From NCBI RefSeq assembly GCF_007673525.1, contig NZ_VDZU01000001.1, forward strand, positions 248,001 to 312,000: a stretch of DNA of 64,000 bases, written 5' to 3'. Each line of letters starts with the position of its first letter. Position 1 is the first letter of the stretch. The position numbers were made by a program, and so were the translations under genes. Shown here piece by piece: positions 45,253-53,426 of this stretch. Source of the stretch: Fictibacillus phosphorivorans (GTDB taxonomy: Bacteria > Bacillota > Bacilli > Bacillales > Fictibacillaceae). The notes under the pieces were generated by a model. The model was not told where the DNA came from and did no database searches. It was given only the letters and a program-made list of their open reading frames with translations.

Positions 45253-46293
45253 GTGAATGTAAATATAAAGCCGCTGATTTGGATTCTAGCTATTTTTGTC
45301 GCTATCATCATACTTCTCCCGACGATACTCGTACTACCATTTTCCTCAGCACCTCCTGAATGGAAAGAAGAGAAGGCTGCGCGTCCATCTGAGAGAGTGC
45401 TAGCTTTAGAAGTCCCGCATTCAGACATCGTCGTGCCTGTTTTCAGAAAATCGATGGATACGGTTCAGAACATCCCGTTAGAAGAGTATGTGGCTGGCGT
45501 GGTAGCCTCTGAAATGCCAGCGGACTTCGAGTTAGAGGCGCTAAAAGCACAAGCATTAACTGCACGAACGTTTATTGTAAAAGCTCTACTAAACCGCGGT
45601 AAAGATGATAGTCTGCCAGAAGGTGCGGTCGTGTCAGACACGGTGATGCATCAAGTGTACAAAGGAAACGAAGAGCTAGAGACGCTTTGGGGAGATGACT
45701 TCAACCAAAAGATAGAGAAGATCATCAAGGCCGTCCGAGAGACAAAAGGACAGATCTTAACGTATGAAGGAGATCCGATTCAAGCGAGTTTCTTTTCCAC
45801 AAGCAACGGGTTCACCGTCAACTCCGAAGATTATTGGAAGAACGAATATCCATATTTAAGAAGTGTAGAGAGTCCTTGGGATAAAAAAGAGTCTCCTAAA
45901 TACACAGAGACTATCCAGCTGCCTGTCAGCACGGTAGAACAGAAGCTCGGCGTCTCATTAACGAAGGACGGTCAGATCGGAAAAGTGGTAGCCACAACGA
46001 GCGGAAAACGAATCGGCAAGTGGGCCATCGGTAAAAAAGAGTTCACTGGAAAAGAAGTACGAGAGAAGTTGGAGCTACGCTCGACTGATTTCCAGATGAA
46101 GAAAAAAGGAAAACAAGTTACCGTAACAACACGAGGATATGGTCATGGAGTGGGACTGAGCCAGTATGGTGCGAACGGAATGGCTAAGGAAGGTAAGACA
46201 TACAAAGAGATCGTGAATCATTATTATAAAGGCATTGAGATTACGGATTATAAACCAATTGCTGATAAGGGCCTTGCGTACCAGCCTCAGTGA
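45253..46293 (+). CDS. spoIID: Stage II sporulation protein D (peptidoglycan hydrolase)
   Basis: The 346-residue protein has one N-terminal membrane helix and the SpoIID signature LEEYVAGVVASEMPADFE and LKAQALTARTF, which includes the catalytic glutamate, plus RGYGHGVGLSQYGANGMAK near the C-terminus. It is a lytic transglycosylase needed for engulfment in the mother cell with SpoIIM and SpoIIP. The GTG at 45253 follows AGGAGGG by 9 bases; the longer upstream frame is rejected. I could not assign a clear sigma-E promoter. Confidence 0.94.
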   Translation: MNVNIKPLIWILAIFVAIIILLPTILVLPFSSAPPEWKEEKAARPSERVLALEVPHSDIVVPVFRKSMDTVQNIPLEEYVAGVVASEMPADFELEALKAQALTARTFIVKALLNRGKDDSLPEGAVVSDTVMHQVYKGNEELETLWGDDFNQKIEKIIKAVRETKGQILTYEGDPIQASFFSTSNGFTVNSEDYWKNEYPYLRSVESPWDKKESPKYTETIQLPVSTVEQKLGVSLTKDGQIGKVVATTSGKRIGKWAIGKKEFTGKEVREKLELRSTDFQMKKKGKQVTVTTRGYGHGVGLSQYGANGMAKEGKTYKEIVNHYYKGIEITDYKPIADKGLAYQPQ

Positions 46294-46310
46294 ATTGTGT
46301 GGAAATTGTA

Positions 46311-46341
46311 GGGGGTCTGACCCGGGTCAGACCCCCTCTTT
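46311..46341 (+). terminator. Terminator after spoIID
   Basis: GGGGGTCTGACCC and GGGTCAGACCCCC form a perfect 13 bp palindrome followed by TCTTTAT. A related GGGGTCTGACCCC lies at 52367-52379. Confidence 0.8.
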
Positions 46342-46478
46342 ATCGTTATAAGGAACCGCTAGATGTCATCAGGCATTCGGCGGTTTTTTCAATTGTCGAA
46401 AGAAAACTTCAAAAAAGTTTTGCACTAAAGTATATATTTTCAGAATTCTGTTCAAACTTGTTGCTGAGGTGATGAAAA

Positions 46479-47453
46479 ATGAAAGAAGAAGAAAAACAAA
46501 ACAAAAAAACAGTACCGATGAAAGGTAAGAGTGCTATGAAAAAACGTTGGGTTTATCCTGCAGTATATTTAAGCTTTGCAGCAGTCATTCTAACTTCTGT
46601 TCTATGGTATCAAAACGATGCGAAGAATACGGAGAATAATAATACTCCAGATAGCGCATTAGAGGACAATGGAGCAGCAGTGCCTGTATCCCTTACAAAA
46701 GAAGTTTTCCAAATGCCCGTTTCTGACCCTGAAGCCATTGAAGTGGTAAAAGATTACTTTAGCCCAGAAGCTCCAGCTCAAGAACAAGAAGCAGCTCTTG
46801 TATTCTATAACAATATCTACTACCAAAACCGCGGTATCGACTTAGCGACTGCTGATAATAAAGCATTCGACGTAACCGCAGCATTAAGTGGTAACGTTGT
46901 AAAAGTAGCAAAAGATCCTGCACTAGGGTTCGTAGTAGAAGTAGAGCATGACAAAGGTGTTGTCACACACTACTCATCTCTTGCTTCTGTATCTGTAAAG
47001 CAAGGTGACCAAGTGAAGCAAGGCGCAGTTTTAGGACAAGCTGGTGAGAACGCATATGATACAGATGCGAAGATCCACGCACACTTCGAAGTTCGTAAAG
47101 ACGGAGAAGCAGTCGATCCGGTAATGGCTTGGGATCAATCTGTTGCACAACTTGCAACCGCTGTTGATGACTCTCGTAAAGAGATGAAAAAAGCGGAAGA
47201 GAAGAAAGCCGCTGAAGAGCAGAAGAAAGCTGAAGAGAAAAAGCCTGCTGAAGAAAAGAAGCCAGCACCAAAGGCTGAAGACAAAGGTTCTAAAGATACA
47301 AAGGACACAAAGGATTCTAAAGATACAAAAGATACGAAAGACACGAAGGATGGCAAAGATGGTAAAGATGCCAACCGTGAGCAAGAATCATCATCTCAAT
47401 CAGCCGAAGATACGAATGCTCCTGCAGCAGACGACTCTGGCGCTAGCGAATAA
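46479..47453 (+). CDS. spoIIQ: Stage II sporulation protein Q
   Basis: The 324-residue protein has one membrane helix (residues 25-45) and a LytM/M23-like domain. The first zinc ligand is replaced: NRGIDLA has Asn117 where active M23 enzymes have His, while Asp121 and the HAHFEV histidines remain. B. subtilis SpoIIQ is degenerate at the same place. SpoIIQ sits in the forespore membrane and pairs with SpoIIIAH. The last 100 residues are a charged tail with KDTKD repeats, longer than usual. GAGGTGATG precedes the ATG. Confidence 0.93.
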   Translation: MKEEEKQNKKTVPMKGKSAMKKRWVYPAVYLSFAAVILTSVLWYQNDAKNTENNNTPDSALEDNGAAVPVSLTKEVFQMPVSDPEAIEVVKDYFSPEAPAQEQEAALVFYNNIYYQNRGIDLATADNKAFDVTAALSGNVVKVAKDPALGFVVEVEHDKGVVTHYSSLASVSVKQGDQVKQGAVLGQAGENAYDTDAKIHAHFEVRKDGEAVDPVMAWDQSVAQLATAVDDSRKEMKKAEEKKAAEEQKKAEEKKPAEEKKPAPKAEDKGSKDTKDTKDSKDTKDTKDTKDGKDGKDANREQESSSQSAEDTNAPAADDSGASE

Positions 47454-47463
47454 TTGCAAAAAG

Positions 47464-47499
47464 GAAACTGTCTCGGGTCAATCCGAGGCAGTTTTTTCA
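47464..47499 (+). terminator. Terminator after spoIIQ
   Basis: AACTGTCTCGG pairs with CCGAGGCAGTT, followed by six T residues. Confidence 0.9.
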
Positions 47500-47517
47500 T
47501 TTTTATCTAAGTTTCAA

Positions 47518-47636
47518 CCGTTTATCGGTGAAACAATCCTCTTTCCAGGTGGTCACGATTGCATCACCGGTGTAACGAAGCGGTTCTTAGGTGGTCACGA
47601 GCGTTTTACTGGTGAAAAAAGCAAGTTTACCGGCGA
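47518..47636 (+). repeat. 21-bp tandem array, GGTGAAA/AGGTGGTC type (array 7)
   Basis: Read on the reverse strand, 21-base units start with GCCGGTAAA, ACCAGTAAA, ACCTAAGAA, ACCGGTGAT, ACCTGGAAA and ACCGATAAA. It starts 19 bp after the spoIIQ terminator and runs into a cap, the same arrangement as array 6 in the opposite direction. Confidence 0.87.
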
Positions 47637-47673
47637 ACGCGTAATACATATAAAAACACGTACCGTGAAAATT
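47634..47673 (+). repeat. Conserved array cap, copy 3
   Basis: It reads CGAACGCGTAATAC, an AT-rich spacer, then AACACGTACCGTGAAAA. The region from 47674 to the SpoIIID promoter candidate is AT-rich and shows no gene. Confidence 0.85.
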
Positions 47674-47935
47674 TTTTTCTTCATCCACACTCACTTAAAT
47701 AACTTAATTTTCCAGCTGTTTATGCAGGTTTTTTCACAAATATGGACATTTCCCCTTGTCCCAGTTGAGATTTAGGCATATAACGAAAACTTGGTTAATA
47801 AGATGTTACAAAACCTACAATAATTCAATTGAGGGTGAGCGGTGAGAAATCGTACTATGGCTGCGGTGGAAAAAGGGGAATGGAAGCAATACTTATAAGC
47901 CGAAGATGACAACGAAACTTGTCACGTAGCTTGTT

Positions 47936-47943
47936 CATACAAG
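47936..47943 (+). promoter_or_regulatory. Possible sigma-E -10 element before spoIIID
   Basis: CATACAAG resembles the sigma-E -10 box CATACAAT, 43 bp before the GTG start. The -35 is unclear. Confidence 0.4.
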
Positions 47944-47986
47944 TCTCTATCGCATCTCTCACATCCATTTTAGGGAGGCGAGTGGT

Positions 47987-48253
47987 GTGCACGATTACAT
48001 CAAAGAGCGAACCATCAAGATAGGACGGTATATCGTGGAGACAAGAAAAACAGTCCGCATGATCGCAAAAGAATTCGGGGTTTCCAAAAGCACGGTGCAT
48101 AAAGACCTCACCGAGCGGCTGCCTGAAATTAATCCTGATCTTGCAAACAACGTAAAAGAGATCCTCGAATACCATAAGTCCATCCGCCACTTGAGAGGTG
48201 GAGAAGCGACTCGCGTAAAGTACAAAAAAGGCACAGAGGAAGTTGTTCAGTAA
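47987..48253 (+). CDS. spoIIID: Sporulation transcription factor SpoIIID
   Basis: The 88-residue protein has the helix-turn-helix TVRMIAKEFGVSKSTVHKDL and the basic C-terminal region characteristic of SpoIIID. It switches mother-cell genes between the sigma-E and sigma-K programmes. The start is GTG 47987 after AGGGAGG. It lies between spoIIQ and mbl as in B. subtilis. Confidence 0.96.
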   Translation: MHDYIKERTIKIGRYIVETRKTVRMIAKEFGVSKSTVHKDLTERLPEINPDLANNVKEILEYHKSIRHLRGGEATRVKYKKGTEEVVQ

Positions 48254-48448
48254 GTTTATGAGATGTAAGGATGTTAGATGAAATGATATTACATTATGTG
48301 CCGCATCGTTCCAATGCCAAATAATTAATTTTTGACAATATTTCACCTTGTTCGACAGACTTGTGATATAATGATAAATTGGATAGAACTTCGATTTTTT
48401 ACTAAAAATGTCATTATATCGTATGGAAGTTAACAGGGAGGATATAAC

Positions 48449-49444
48449 ATGTTTTCAAGGGACGTTGGAATTGACCTTGGTACCGCTAATGTACTGATTT
48501 ATGTAAAAGGAAAAGGGATCGTACTCGATGAGCCATCTGTTGTTGCGATCGACACGAATACCGGAAAAGCACTCGCAGTTGGAGAAGAAGCCCGCCGCAT
48601 GGTAGGCCGTACACCTGGAAACATCGTGGCGATCCGTCCGTTAAAAGACGGCGTTATCGCTGACTTTGAAGTAACTGAGCAGATGCTGAAACATTTTATT
48701 AATAAGATTAACGTAAAAGGCATGTTTGCCAAGCCTAGAATCTTGATCTGTACACCAACGAACATTACGTCCGTTGAACAAAAAGCGATCAGAGAAGCTG
48801 CGCAAAAGTGCGGAGCAAAACATATTTTTCTTGAAGAAGAGCCAAAAGTGGCTGCAATTGGGGCGGGGATGGATATCTTCCAGCCGAGCGGTAATATGGT
48901 TGTGGACATCGGTGGTGGCACAACTGACATTGCGGTCTTGAGCATGGGAGATATCGTTACGTCCTCTTCTATTAAGATGGCTGGGGACAAGTTCGATACT
49001 GAAATCCTTCAATATATTAAAAAAGAGTACAAGCTGTTGATCGGTGAACGTACGGCTGAAAACATTAAGTTGAACGTCGCTACCGTTTACGAGCGTGATG
49101 AAGAACTCGAGATCCGTGGCCGTGACATGGTATCAGGACTTCCACGTACGATTACAGTAGGTTCAAAAGAAATCCAACGCGCATTGATGGAGCCAGTAAT
49201 GGTTATCGTTCAAGCGGCAAAGAGCGTGTTAGAAAAAACGCCGCCTGAATTATCCGCTGACATCATCGACCGTGGAATCATGCTAACAGGTGGGGGAGCG
49301 CTTCTTCACGGCATCGACCAGCTGTTTGCAGATGAATTGAAAGTACCTGTATTGATCGCAGAAGAGCCGATGAGAGCAGTCGCTCAAGGAACAGGCTTAA
49401 TGCTTGAACATATGGACAAAATCGCAAAAAGAAAAGTATTTTAA
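48449..49444 (+). CDS. mbl: MreB-like cell-shape protein Mbl
   Basis: The 331-residue actin homologue has the phosphate loops IDLGTANVLIYVKGKGIV and VVDIGGGTTDIAVLS and the adenosine motif LTGGGALLHGI. It moves under the membrane with the wall elongation machinery. Its place behind spoIIID identifies it as Mbl instead of MreB. CAGGGAGG precedes the ATG. A TTGACA at 48332 and a TATAAT at 48367 are present but not at a normal spacing to each other. Confidence 0.94.
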   Translation: MFSRDVGIDLGTANVLIYVKGKGIVLDEPSVVAIDTNTGKALAVGEEARRMVGRTPGNIVAIRPLKDGVIADFEVTEQMLKHFINKINVKGMFAKPRILICTPTNITSVEQKAIREAAQKCGAKHIFLEEEPKVAAIGAGMDIFQPSGNMVVDIGGGTTDIAVLSMGDIVTSSSIKMAGDKFDTEILQYIKKEYKLLIGERTAENIKLNVATVYERDEELEIRGRDMVSGLPRTITVGSKEIQRALMEPVMVIVQAAKSVLEKTPPELSADIIDRGIMLTGGGALLHGIDQLFADELKVPVLIAEEPMRAVAQGTGLMLEHMDKIAKRKVF

Positions 49445-49450
49445 TGAAGG

Positions 49451-49484
49451 AATGCCGCCCGAACCGGGTGGCATTTTATTTTTG
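49451..49484 (+). terminator. Terminator after mbl
   Basis: ATGCCGCCCG-AAC-CGGGTGGCAT followed by TTTATTTTT. Confidence 0.9.
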
Positions 49485-49519
49485 TGTGTAAGATGTGAAG
49501 GGTAGATGAACAGGAGAAC

Positions 49520-49638
49520 CAGCTTATAGGCTCTAAGTTGAATTTTATAGGCCCTAAAATGAAATTTATAAGCCCTGAAAAACCTTTTATAGTCCTTCAA
49601 AAAAATTTATAATCCTTCGAATGGATTTATAGGCTTTT
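49520..49638. repeat. 21-bp tandem array, TTTATAGGCCCT type (array 8)
   Basis: TATA cores lie at 49525, 49546, 49567, 49588, 49608 and 49628, so three spacings are 21 bp and the last two are 20 bp. The units read TTATAGGCTCTAA, TATAGGCCCTAA, TATAAGCCCTGA, TATAGTCCTTCA and TATAATCCTTCG. It starts about 35 bp after the mbl terminator. Confidence 0.82.
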
Positions 49639-49751
49639 CGACAAACAAGCGGGTGGGGTCCGCTGCTCCATGTCACTTTACTTCTCCTCACCACCTCTAG
49701 GACAAAATCCTCATCATGAAAAAGGAATCTCACAATTTTTGCAGAAATCTA

Positions 49752-49778
49752 TTAATAATTGTAAAAAACTGTCGATAC
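49752..49778 (+). promoter_or_regulatory. Candidate sigma-D promoter of flhO-flhP
   Basis: TTAA (49752-49755) and GTCGATAC (49771-49778) are 15 bp apart, near the sigma-D pattern TAAA-N15-GCCGATAT, 50 bp before flhO. Confidence 0.5.
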
Positions 49779-49828
49779 AACGGAAGAGACATTTTGTGTC
49801 CAGATTACGAATACAGGAGGAATACTCC

Positions 49829-50659
49829 GTGTTAAGAGGCTTCTATAATGCTGCAGCTGGCATGCTGGCACAGCAGCGCAAACAAGAAATTTTAACGAAC
49901 AACATGGCGAATGCGAATACGCCTGGATATAAAGCGGACAATGCGAGTCTGCGCACGTTCCCAACGATGCTGCTTCAGCATATGGGGGAGACAGAGAACG
50001 GAAAAAAACTGCCGAACAACTACCCGATTGGACCTGCTGCACTTTCAACAGGTGTTTACGTGCAGGAAACAACTCCTAATTTCCTGCAAGGAGACATGCG
50101 CGAGACGGGAATCAAAACGGATATGGCACTTCTTCAAGGACAAGTTCCGGTAGACCCAGAAACAGGGAAGCCAGGAGGACTCTTTTTCAGGTTGAATGTG
50201 AACGGTGAGGAGCGCTTTACGAGAAACGGGCATTTTTCAGTTGATGCAGAAGGCAGTCTTGTTACGCCTGAAGGCTATTATGTGCTTGGAACAGACGGCA
50301 ACCCGATAACGGTGAGAAGCGACAATTTCACAGTGAACAAAGACGGTATGGTGCTTGATAACGGTGCAGTTGCGGGGCAGATTGATGTTGCGTACATCAC
50401 GAACCCTAACGATCTTGTAAAAGAAGGCACAGGGTTGTTCAGACTGGATGGAAACGGGAATGCGCCAAGTGCTCTTGGGAATCCAAACATCACGTACAAC
50501 GTGCAGCAAGGTTTTGTAGAACGTTCGAACGTTAACACGGAACAGACGATGACAGAGATGCTGACGGCTTACCGTGCGTTTGAAGCCAATCAAAAAGTGC
50601 TTCAAGCCTACGACCGAACGATGGAAAAAGCATCGAATGAAATTGGCCGAATCGGCTAG
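49829..50659 (+). CDS. flhO: Flagellar hook-basal body protein FlhO (FlgG/FlgF-like)
   Basis: The 276-residue protein starts MLRGFYNAAAGMLAQQRKQ and has the rod-protein motif ILTNNMANANTPGYKAD and the C-terminal NVNTEQTMTEMLTAYRAFEA pattern. FlhO and FlhP are distal rod proteins of the flagellum. The GTG at 49829 follows AGGAGG by 8 bases; the frame extends 53 codons upstream without family features. It is followed by flhP after 12 bases. Confidence 0.92.
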   Translation: MLRGFYNAAAGMLAQQRKQEILTNNMANANTPGYKADNASLRTFPTMLLQHMGETENGKKLPNNYPIGPAALSTGVYVQETTPNFLQGDMRETGIKTDMALLQGQVPVDPETGKPGGLFFRLNVNGEERFTRNGHFSVDAEGSLVTPEGYYVLGTDGNPITVRSDNFTVNKDGMVLDNGAVAGQIDVAYITNPNDLVKEGTGLFRLDGNGNAPSALGNPNITYNVQQGFVERSNVNTEQTMTEMLTAYRAFEANQKVLQAYDRTMEKASNEIGRIG

Positions 50660-50671
50660 GGGGATCTAAAC

Positions 50672-51499
50672 ATGAACCAGTCTATGATTTCAGCAGCAGT
50701 AACGATGGGTCAGTTGCAACATAAGCTCGATACCATCTCAAATAACATGGCGAACAGCACGACGAACGGCTATAAAAGACGCGAGGCGCAATTCTCTGAT
50801 ATTCTTTTTCAGCAGATCAATAGTGAAGCATTGAACCCGACAGAAGCGGGCCGTCTAACGCCGAACGGAATTCGACTTGGCAGCGGTGCGCGTGTTTCTT
50901 CAACTGCGCTCAGTTTAGAAGCGGGCACGCTCCAGCAGACAGGCAGGCTTCTTGATGTAGCGCTCACACAGCCTAGCTATTATTTTCAGGTTTCCGCGGT
51001 AGATAACAACGGAAATGAATCGTTGCAGTTCACACGAGACGGCGCGTTCTATCTGTCACCGTCTGCTAACAACCCTAATGAGATGGAACTCGTTACATCA
51101 GAAGGCAATAAAGTAATGGGTGTAAACGGACCGATTACGATTCCAGCTGACCATAGCAAAATTACCATTGGACAAAACGGCCAAGTTTCGGTAACGTTAA
51201 ATAATGGAGCGATTGTTGAATCAGGTCAGCTTGCGATTGTGAACATGGTGCGGCCGCAGTTGATGGTATCTGTTGGACAGAACTTGCAAGCGCCACAGGA
51301 CATTCCGTTGAATCAATTGATAGAGGAAGTAAATGCTGGAAGAGGGAAATTCGTTCAGCAAGGTGCACTCGAATCCTCGAATGTAAACATCTCCACGGAG
51401 ATGACGGAAATGATTCAAACACAGCGTTCTTATCAATTTAATGCGCGTTCTCTTACAATTGCTGACCAAATGATGGGGTTAGTAAACGGGCTTCGCTAA
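50672..51499 (+). CDS. flhP: Flagellar hook-basal body protein FlhP
   Basis: The 275-residue paralogue of FlhO has DTISNNMANSTTNGYKRRE near the N-terminus and the C-terminal SSNVNISTEMTEMIQTQRSY helix of axial proteins. In B. subtilis FlhP is needed to couple hook completion to the switch of export substrates. It forms an operon with flhO and probably the downstream small gene. Confidence 0.93.
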   Translation: MNQSMISAAVTMGQLQHKLDTISNNMANSTTNGYKRREAQFSDILFQQINSEALNPTEAGRLTPNGIRLGSGARVSSTALSLEAGTLQQTGRLLDVALTQPSYYFQVSAVDNNGNESLQFTRDGAFYLSPSANNPNEMELVTSEGNKVMGVNGPITIPADHSKITIGQNGQVSVTLNNGAIVESGQLAIVNMVRPQLMVSVGQNLQAPQDIPLNQLIEEVNAGRGKFVQQGALESSNVNISTEMTEMIQTQRSYQFNARSLTIADQMMGLVNGLR

Positions 51500-51514
51500 A
51501 TGAGGTAGGTTTGT

Positions 51515-51802
51515 ATGACGAATAAGATGCAAGAGTTGAATAAAAACGAAAAACCGAAAACACAGCGTTACCAAGAGAAAGAAACGTCTTCTAAAGACGA
51601 GAAGAAACAGTGGTACCAACGCCGAACGAAAAGAAGCTTTCCGATCTGGCTGCGTCTTCTGCTTCTTGTCTGTGGAATCATTGTCTGCTTTGCTGTTGGT
51701 ACGATGGTTGGATATGGCGTAATCGGTGACGGTAAACCGATGAACGTGTTTGAAAAAGAAACATGGACACACATCATCGACCTTGTAGAAAAAGATGCGT
51801 AA
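51515..51802 (+). CDS. EpuA-family small membrane protein
   Basis: The 95-residue protein has a basic N-terminal half (KTQRYQEKETSSKDEKKQWY), one membrane helix (LRLLLLVCGIIVCFAVGTMV) and the GYGVIGDGKPMNVF segment of the EpuA family. Databases often mislabel this family as RNA polymerase subunit beta. The function is unknown. It lies 15 bp after flhP. Confidence 0.82.
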   Translation: MTNKMQELNKNEKPKTQRYQEKETSSKDEKKQWYQRRTKRSFPIWLRLLLLVCGIIVCFAVGTMVGYGVIGDGKPMNVFEKETWTHIIDLVEKDA

Positions 51803-51813
51803 AGATATAATAA

Positions 51814-51852
51814 AAAAACAATGACATTGCATGAAAGTCATTGTTTTCTTTT
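51814..51852 (+). terminator. Terminator after the EpuA-like gene
   Basis: AAACAATGAC pairs with GTCATTGTTT, followed by TCTTTT. Confidence 0.85.
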
Positions 51853-51940
51853 GGTGTAAAATTAGTACCAGGTAACAATACCAAGTATAATTAAAATAGA
51901 CTATAAAACATGAGTGAAAATAGAAAGGTGATGATTGTAT

Positions 51941-52366
51941 ATGCTAACAATCGAAGAAATTAAAGAAATCATTCCGCACCGTTACCCGTTCTTGCTGATC
52001 GACCGCATCTTAGAAGTAGAAGAAGGAGAGCGCGCTGTTGGAATCAAAAACGTTACAGCAAACGAAGAATTCTTCAACGGCCACTTCCCAGAGTACCCGG
52101 TTATGCCAGGCGTTTTGATCGTAGAAGCACTTGCTCAAGTAGGTGCAGTCGCGATGCTGAAAAAAGAAGAAAATCGCGGACGTCTAGCATTTTTCGCAGG
52201 CATCGATAACTGCCGCTTCAAAAAGCAAGTCGTACCTGGCGATCAGCTTCGTCTAGAAGTCGAGATGACACGTGTGCGTGGTTCGATCGGTAAAGGCAAA
52301 GGAATTGCGACTGTGGATGGGCAGGTAGCCTGCGAAGTCGAGATCACCTTTGCACTAGGCAAATAG
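51941..52366 (+). CDS. fabZ: 3-hydroxyacyl-ACP dehydratase FabZ
   Basis: The 141-residue hotdog-fold enzyme has the catalytic histidine and glutamate in [20 protein letters not shown]. It removes water from 3-hydroxyacyl-ACP in fatty acid elongation. The ATG at 51941 lies 8 bases after AAAGGTG. B. subtilis has fabZ (ywpB) at the same place. Confidence 0.96.
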   Translation: MLTIEEIKEIIPHRYPFLLIDRILEVEEGERAVGIKNVTANEEFFNGHFPEYPVMPGVLIVEALAQVGAVAMLKKEENRGRLAFFAGIDNCRFKKQVVPGDQLRLEVEMTRVRGSIGKGKGIATVDGQVACEVEITFALGK

Positions 52367-52392
52367 GGGTCTGACCCCACACAATTATCATA

Positions 52393-52449
52393 AAAGCTTG
52401 AAATGGAGCATTCCCTGAGGGTGTATGTCCTATTTCAAGCTTTCTTTTT
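52393..52449 (+). terminator. Terminator after fabZ
   Basis: AAAGCTTGAAAT (52393-52404) pairs with ATTTCAAGCTTT (52432-52443), followed by CTTTTT. It follows a GGGGTCTGACCCC palindrome at 52367. Confidence 0.8.
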
Positions 52450-52501
52450 ATGCTATTTTTATTTTAAGCTTTCAAAATAAGGCAGCGAAGGAGTATATAG
52501 T

Positions 52502-53182
52502 ATGATGAAGAATTATGAATATATCTTGTTTGACTTAGACGGCACTATTTCTGATCCTAAAATCGGTATAACAAAATCTGTTCAATACGCCCTGAAAAGA
52601 ATGGGGATCACAGAAGAGAATCTTGATCACTTAGAATCTTTTATCGGGCCGCCGCTTCAACAATCTTTCTCAGAATGTTATTCCTTTAACGAACCACAGA
52701 TTCAAACTGCCGTCACGTTCTATCGAGAAAGATTTAAAGACATAGGCATGTACGAGAATACACTTTACGAACGTATACCATCACTTCTTCAAGAACTGAG
52801 TGATAATGGCCATACATTAGTTATCGCAACTTCTAAACCTACTGTTTTTGCTGAAGAAATCTTAAAATACTTCAATATCCACCACCATTTTGACCTGATC
52901 GTTGGCAGCAATCTCGACGGAACACGTACAAGCAAAACAGAGATTATCCAGCACATACTTCACCATTACAGCGATCAACCAAAGGGATCATTCATCATGA
53001 TAGGTGACAGAAAGCATGACATTATCGGGGCACATAACACAGGTATCGATTCAATAGGAGTTACATACGGTTATGGTTCATTGGAAGAACTTACGGCTAT
53101 AAAACCTACAAAAATTATTAACTCTGTTTCAGAAATTAGGGAATTCTTGTTGAAAGACACAAATATTCAAAATCAGAGCTGA
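52502..53182 (+). CDS. HAD-family phosphatase, phosphoglycolate phosphatase-like
   Basis: The 226-residue protein has the HAD nucleophile motif ILFDLDGTISDP, the ATSKP motif II, and the GDRKHDIIGAHNTGI motif IV, with a helical cap between motifs I and II. It is closest in style to Gph/5'-nucleotidase-like HAD enzymes. The natural substrate cannot be told. AAGGAG lies 8 bases before the ATG. It stands alone. Confidence 0.87.
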   Translation: MMKNYEYILFDLDGTISDPKIGITKSVQYALKRMGITEENLDHLESFIGPPLQQSFSECYSFNEPQIQTAVTFYRERFKDIGMYENTLYERIPSLLQELSDNGHTLVIATSKPTVFAEEILKYFNIHHHFDLIVGSNLDGTRTSKTEIIQHILHHYSDQPKGSFIMIGDRKHDIIGAHNTGIDSIGVTYGYGSLEELTAIKPTKIINSVSEIREFLLKDTNIQNQS

Positions 53183-53264
53183 ATAATAATTAAATATCTT
53201 GTTGTAGCGTACTTGTGGAAACGACACTTTACCTATATGTCCGCACAAGACGATCGCTGTTTAA

Positions 53265-53358
53265 TAAATACGAGGTAATTCCTTTTATATCCGCAGATAA
53301 GCTCATTAATTCCGGGTATAAGCCCAATAATTCCGTGTATAAATTTATTTATCCGATT
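53265..53358. repeat. 21-bp tandem array, TAATTCCGGGTATAA type (array 9)
   Basis: Units start at 53286, 53307, 53328 and 53349, exactly 21 bp apart, with TATATCCGCAGATAAG, TAATTCCGGGTATAAG, TAATTCCGTGTATAAA and TTATCCG. A weaker unit may precede at 53265. It lies between convergent genes; this is the only array without an obvious terminator just before it. Confidence 0.75.
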
Positions 53359-53426
53359 TTCGACATATTACAACTTTTATAAGTTGCCGAGATTGTTACA
53401 CCAGAGCGTATATACATCATCAACTA

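Noticed and set aside
47031..47384. Reverse-strand frames rich in Phe, Leu and Ser over the spoIIQ tail
   Set aside because: They are shadows of the Lys/Glu/Asp repeats and show no start signals.
48332..48372. Single sigma-A promoter before mbl
   Set aside because: TTGACA and TATAAT are both present but 29 bp apart, so they cannot be one promoter; I did not list it.
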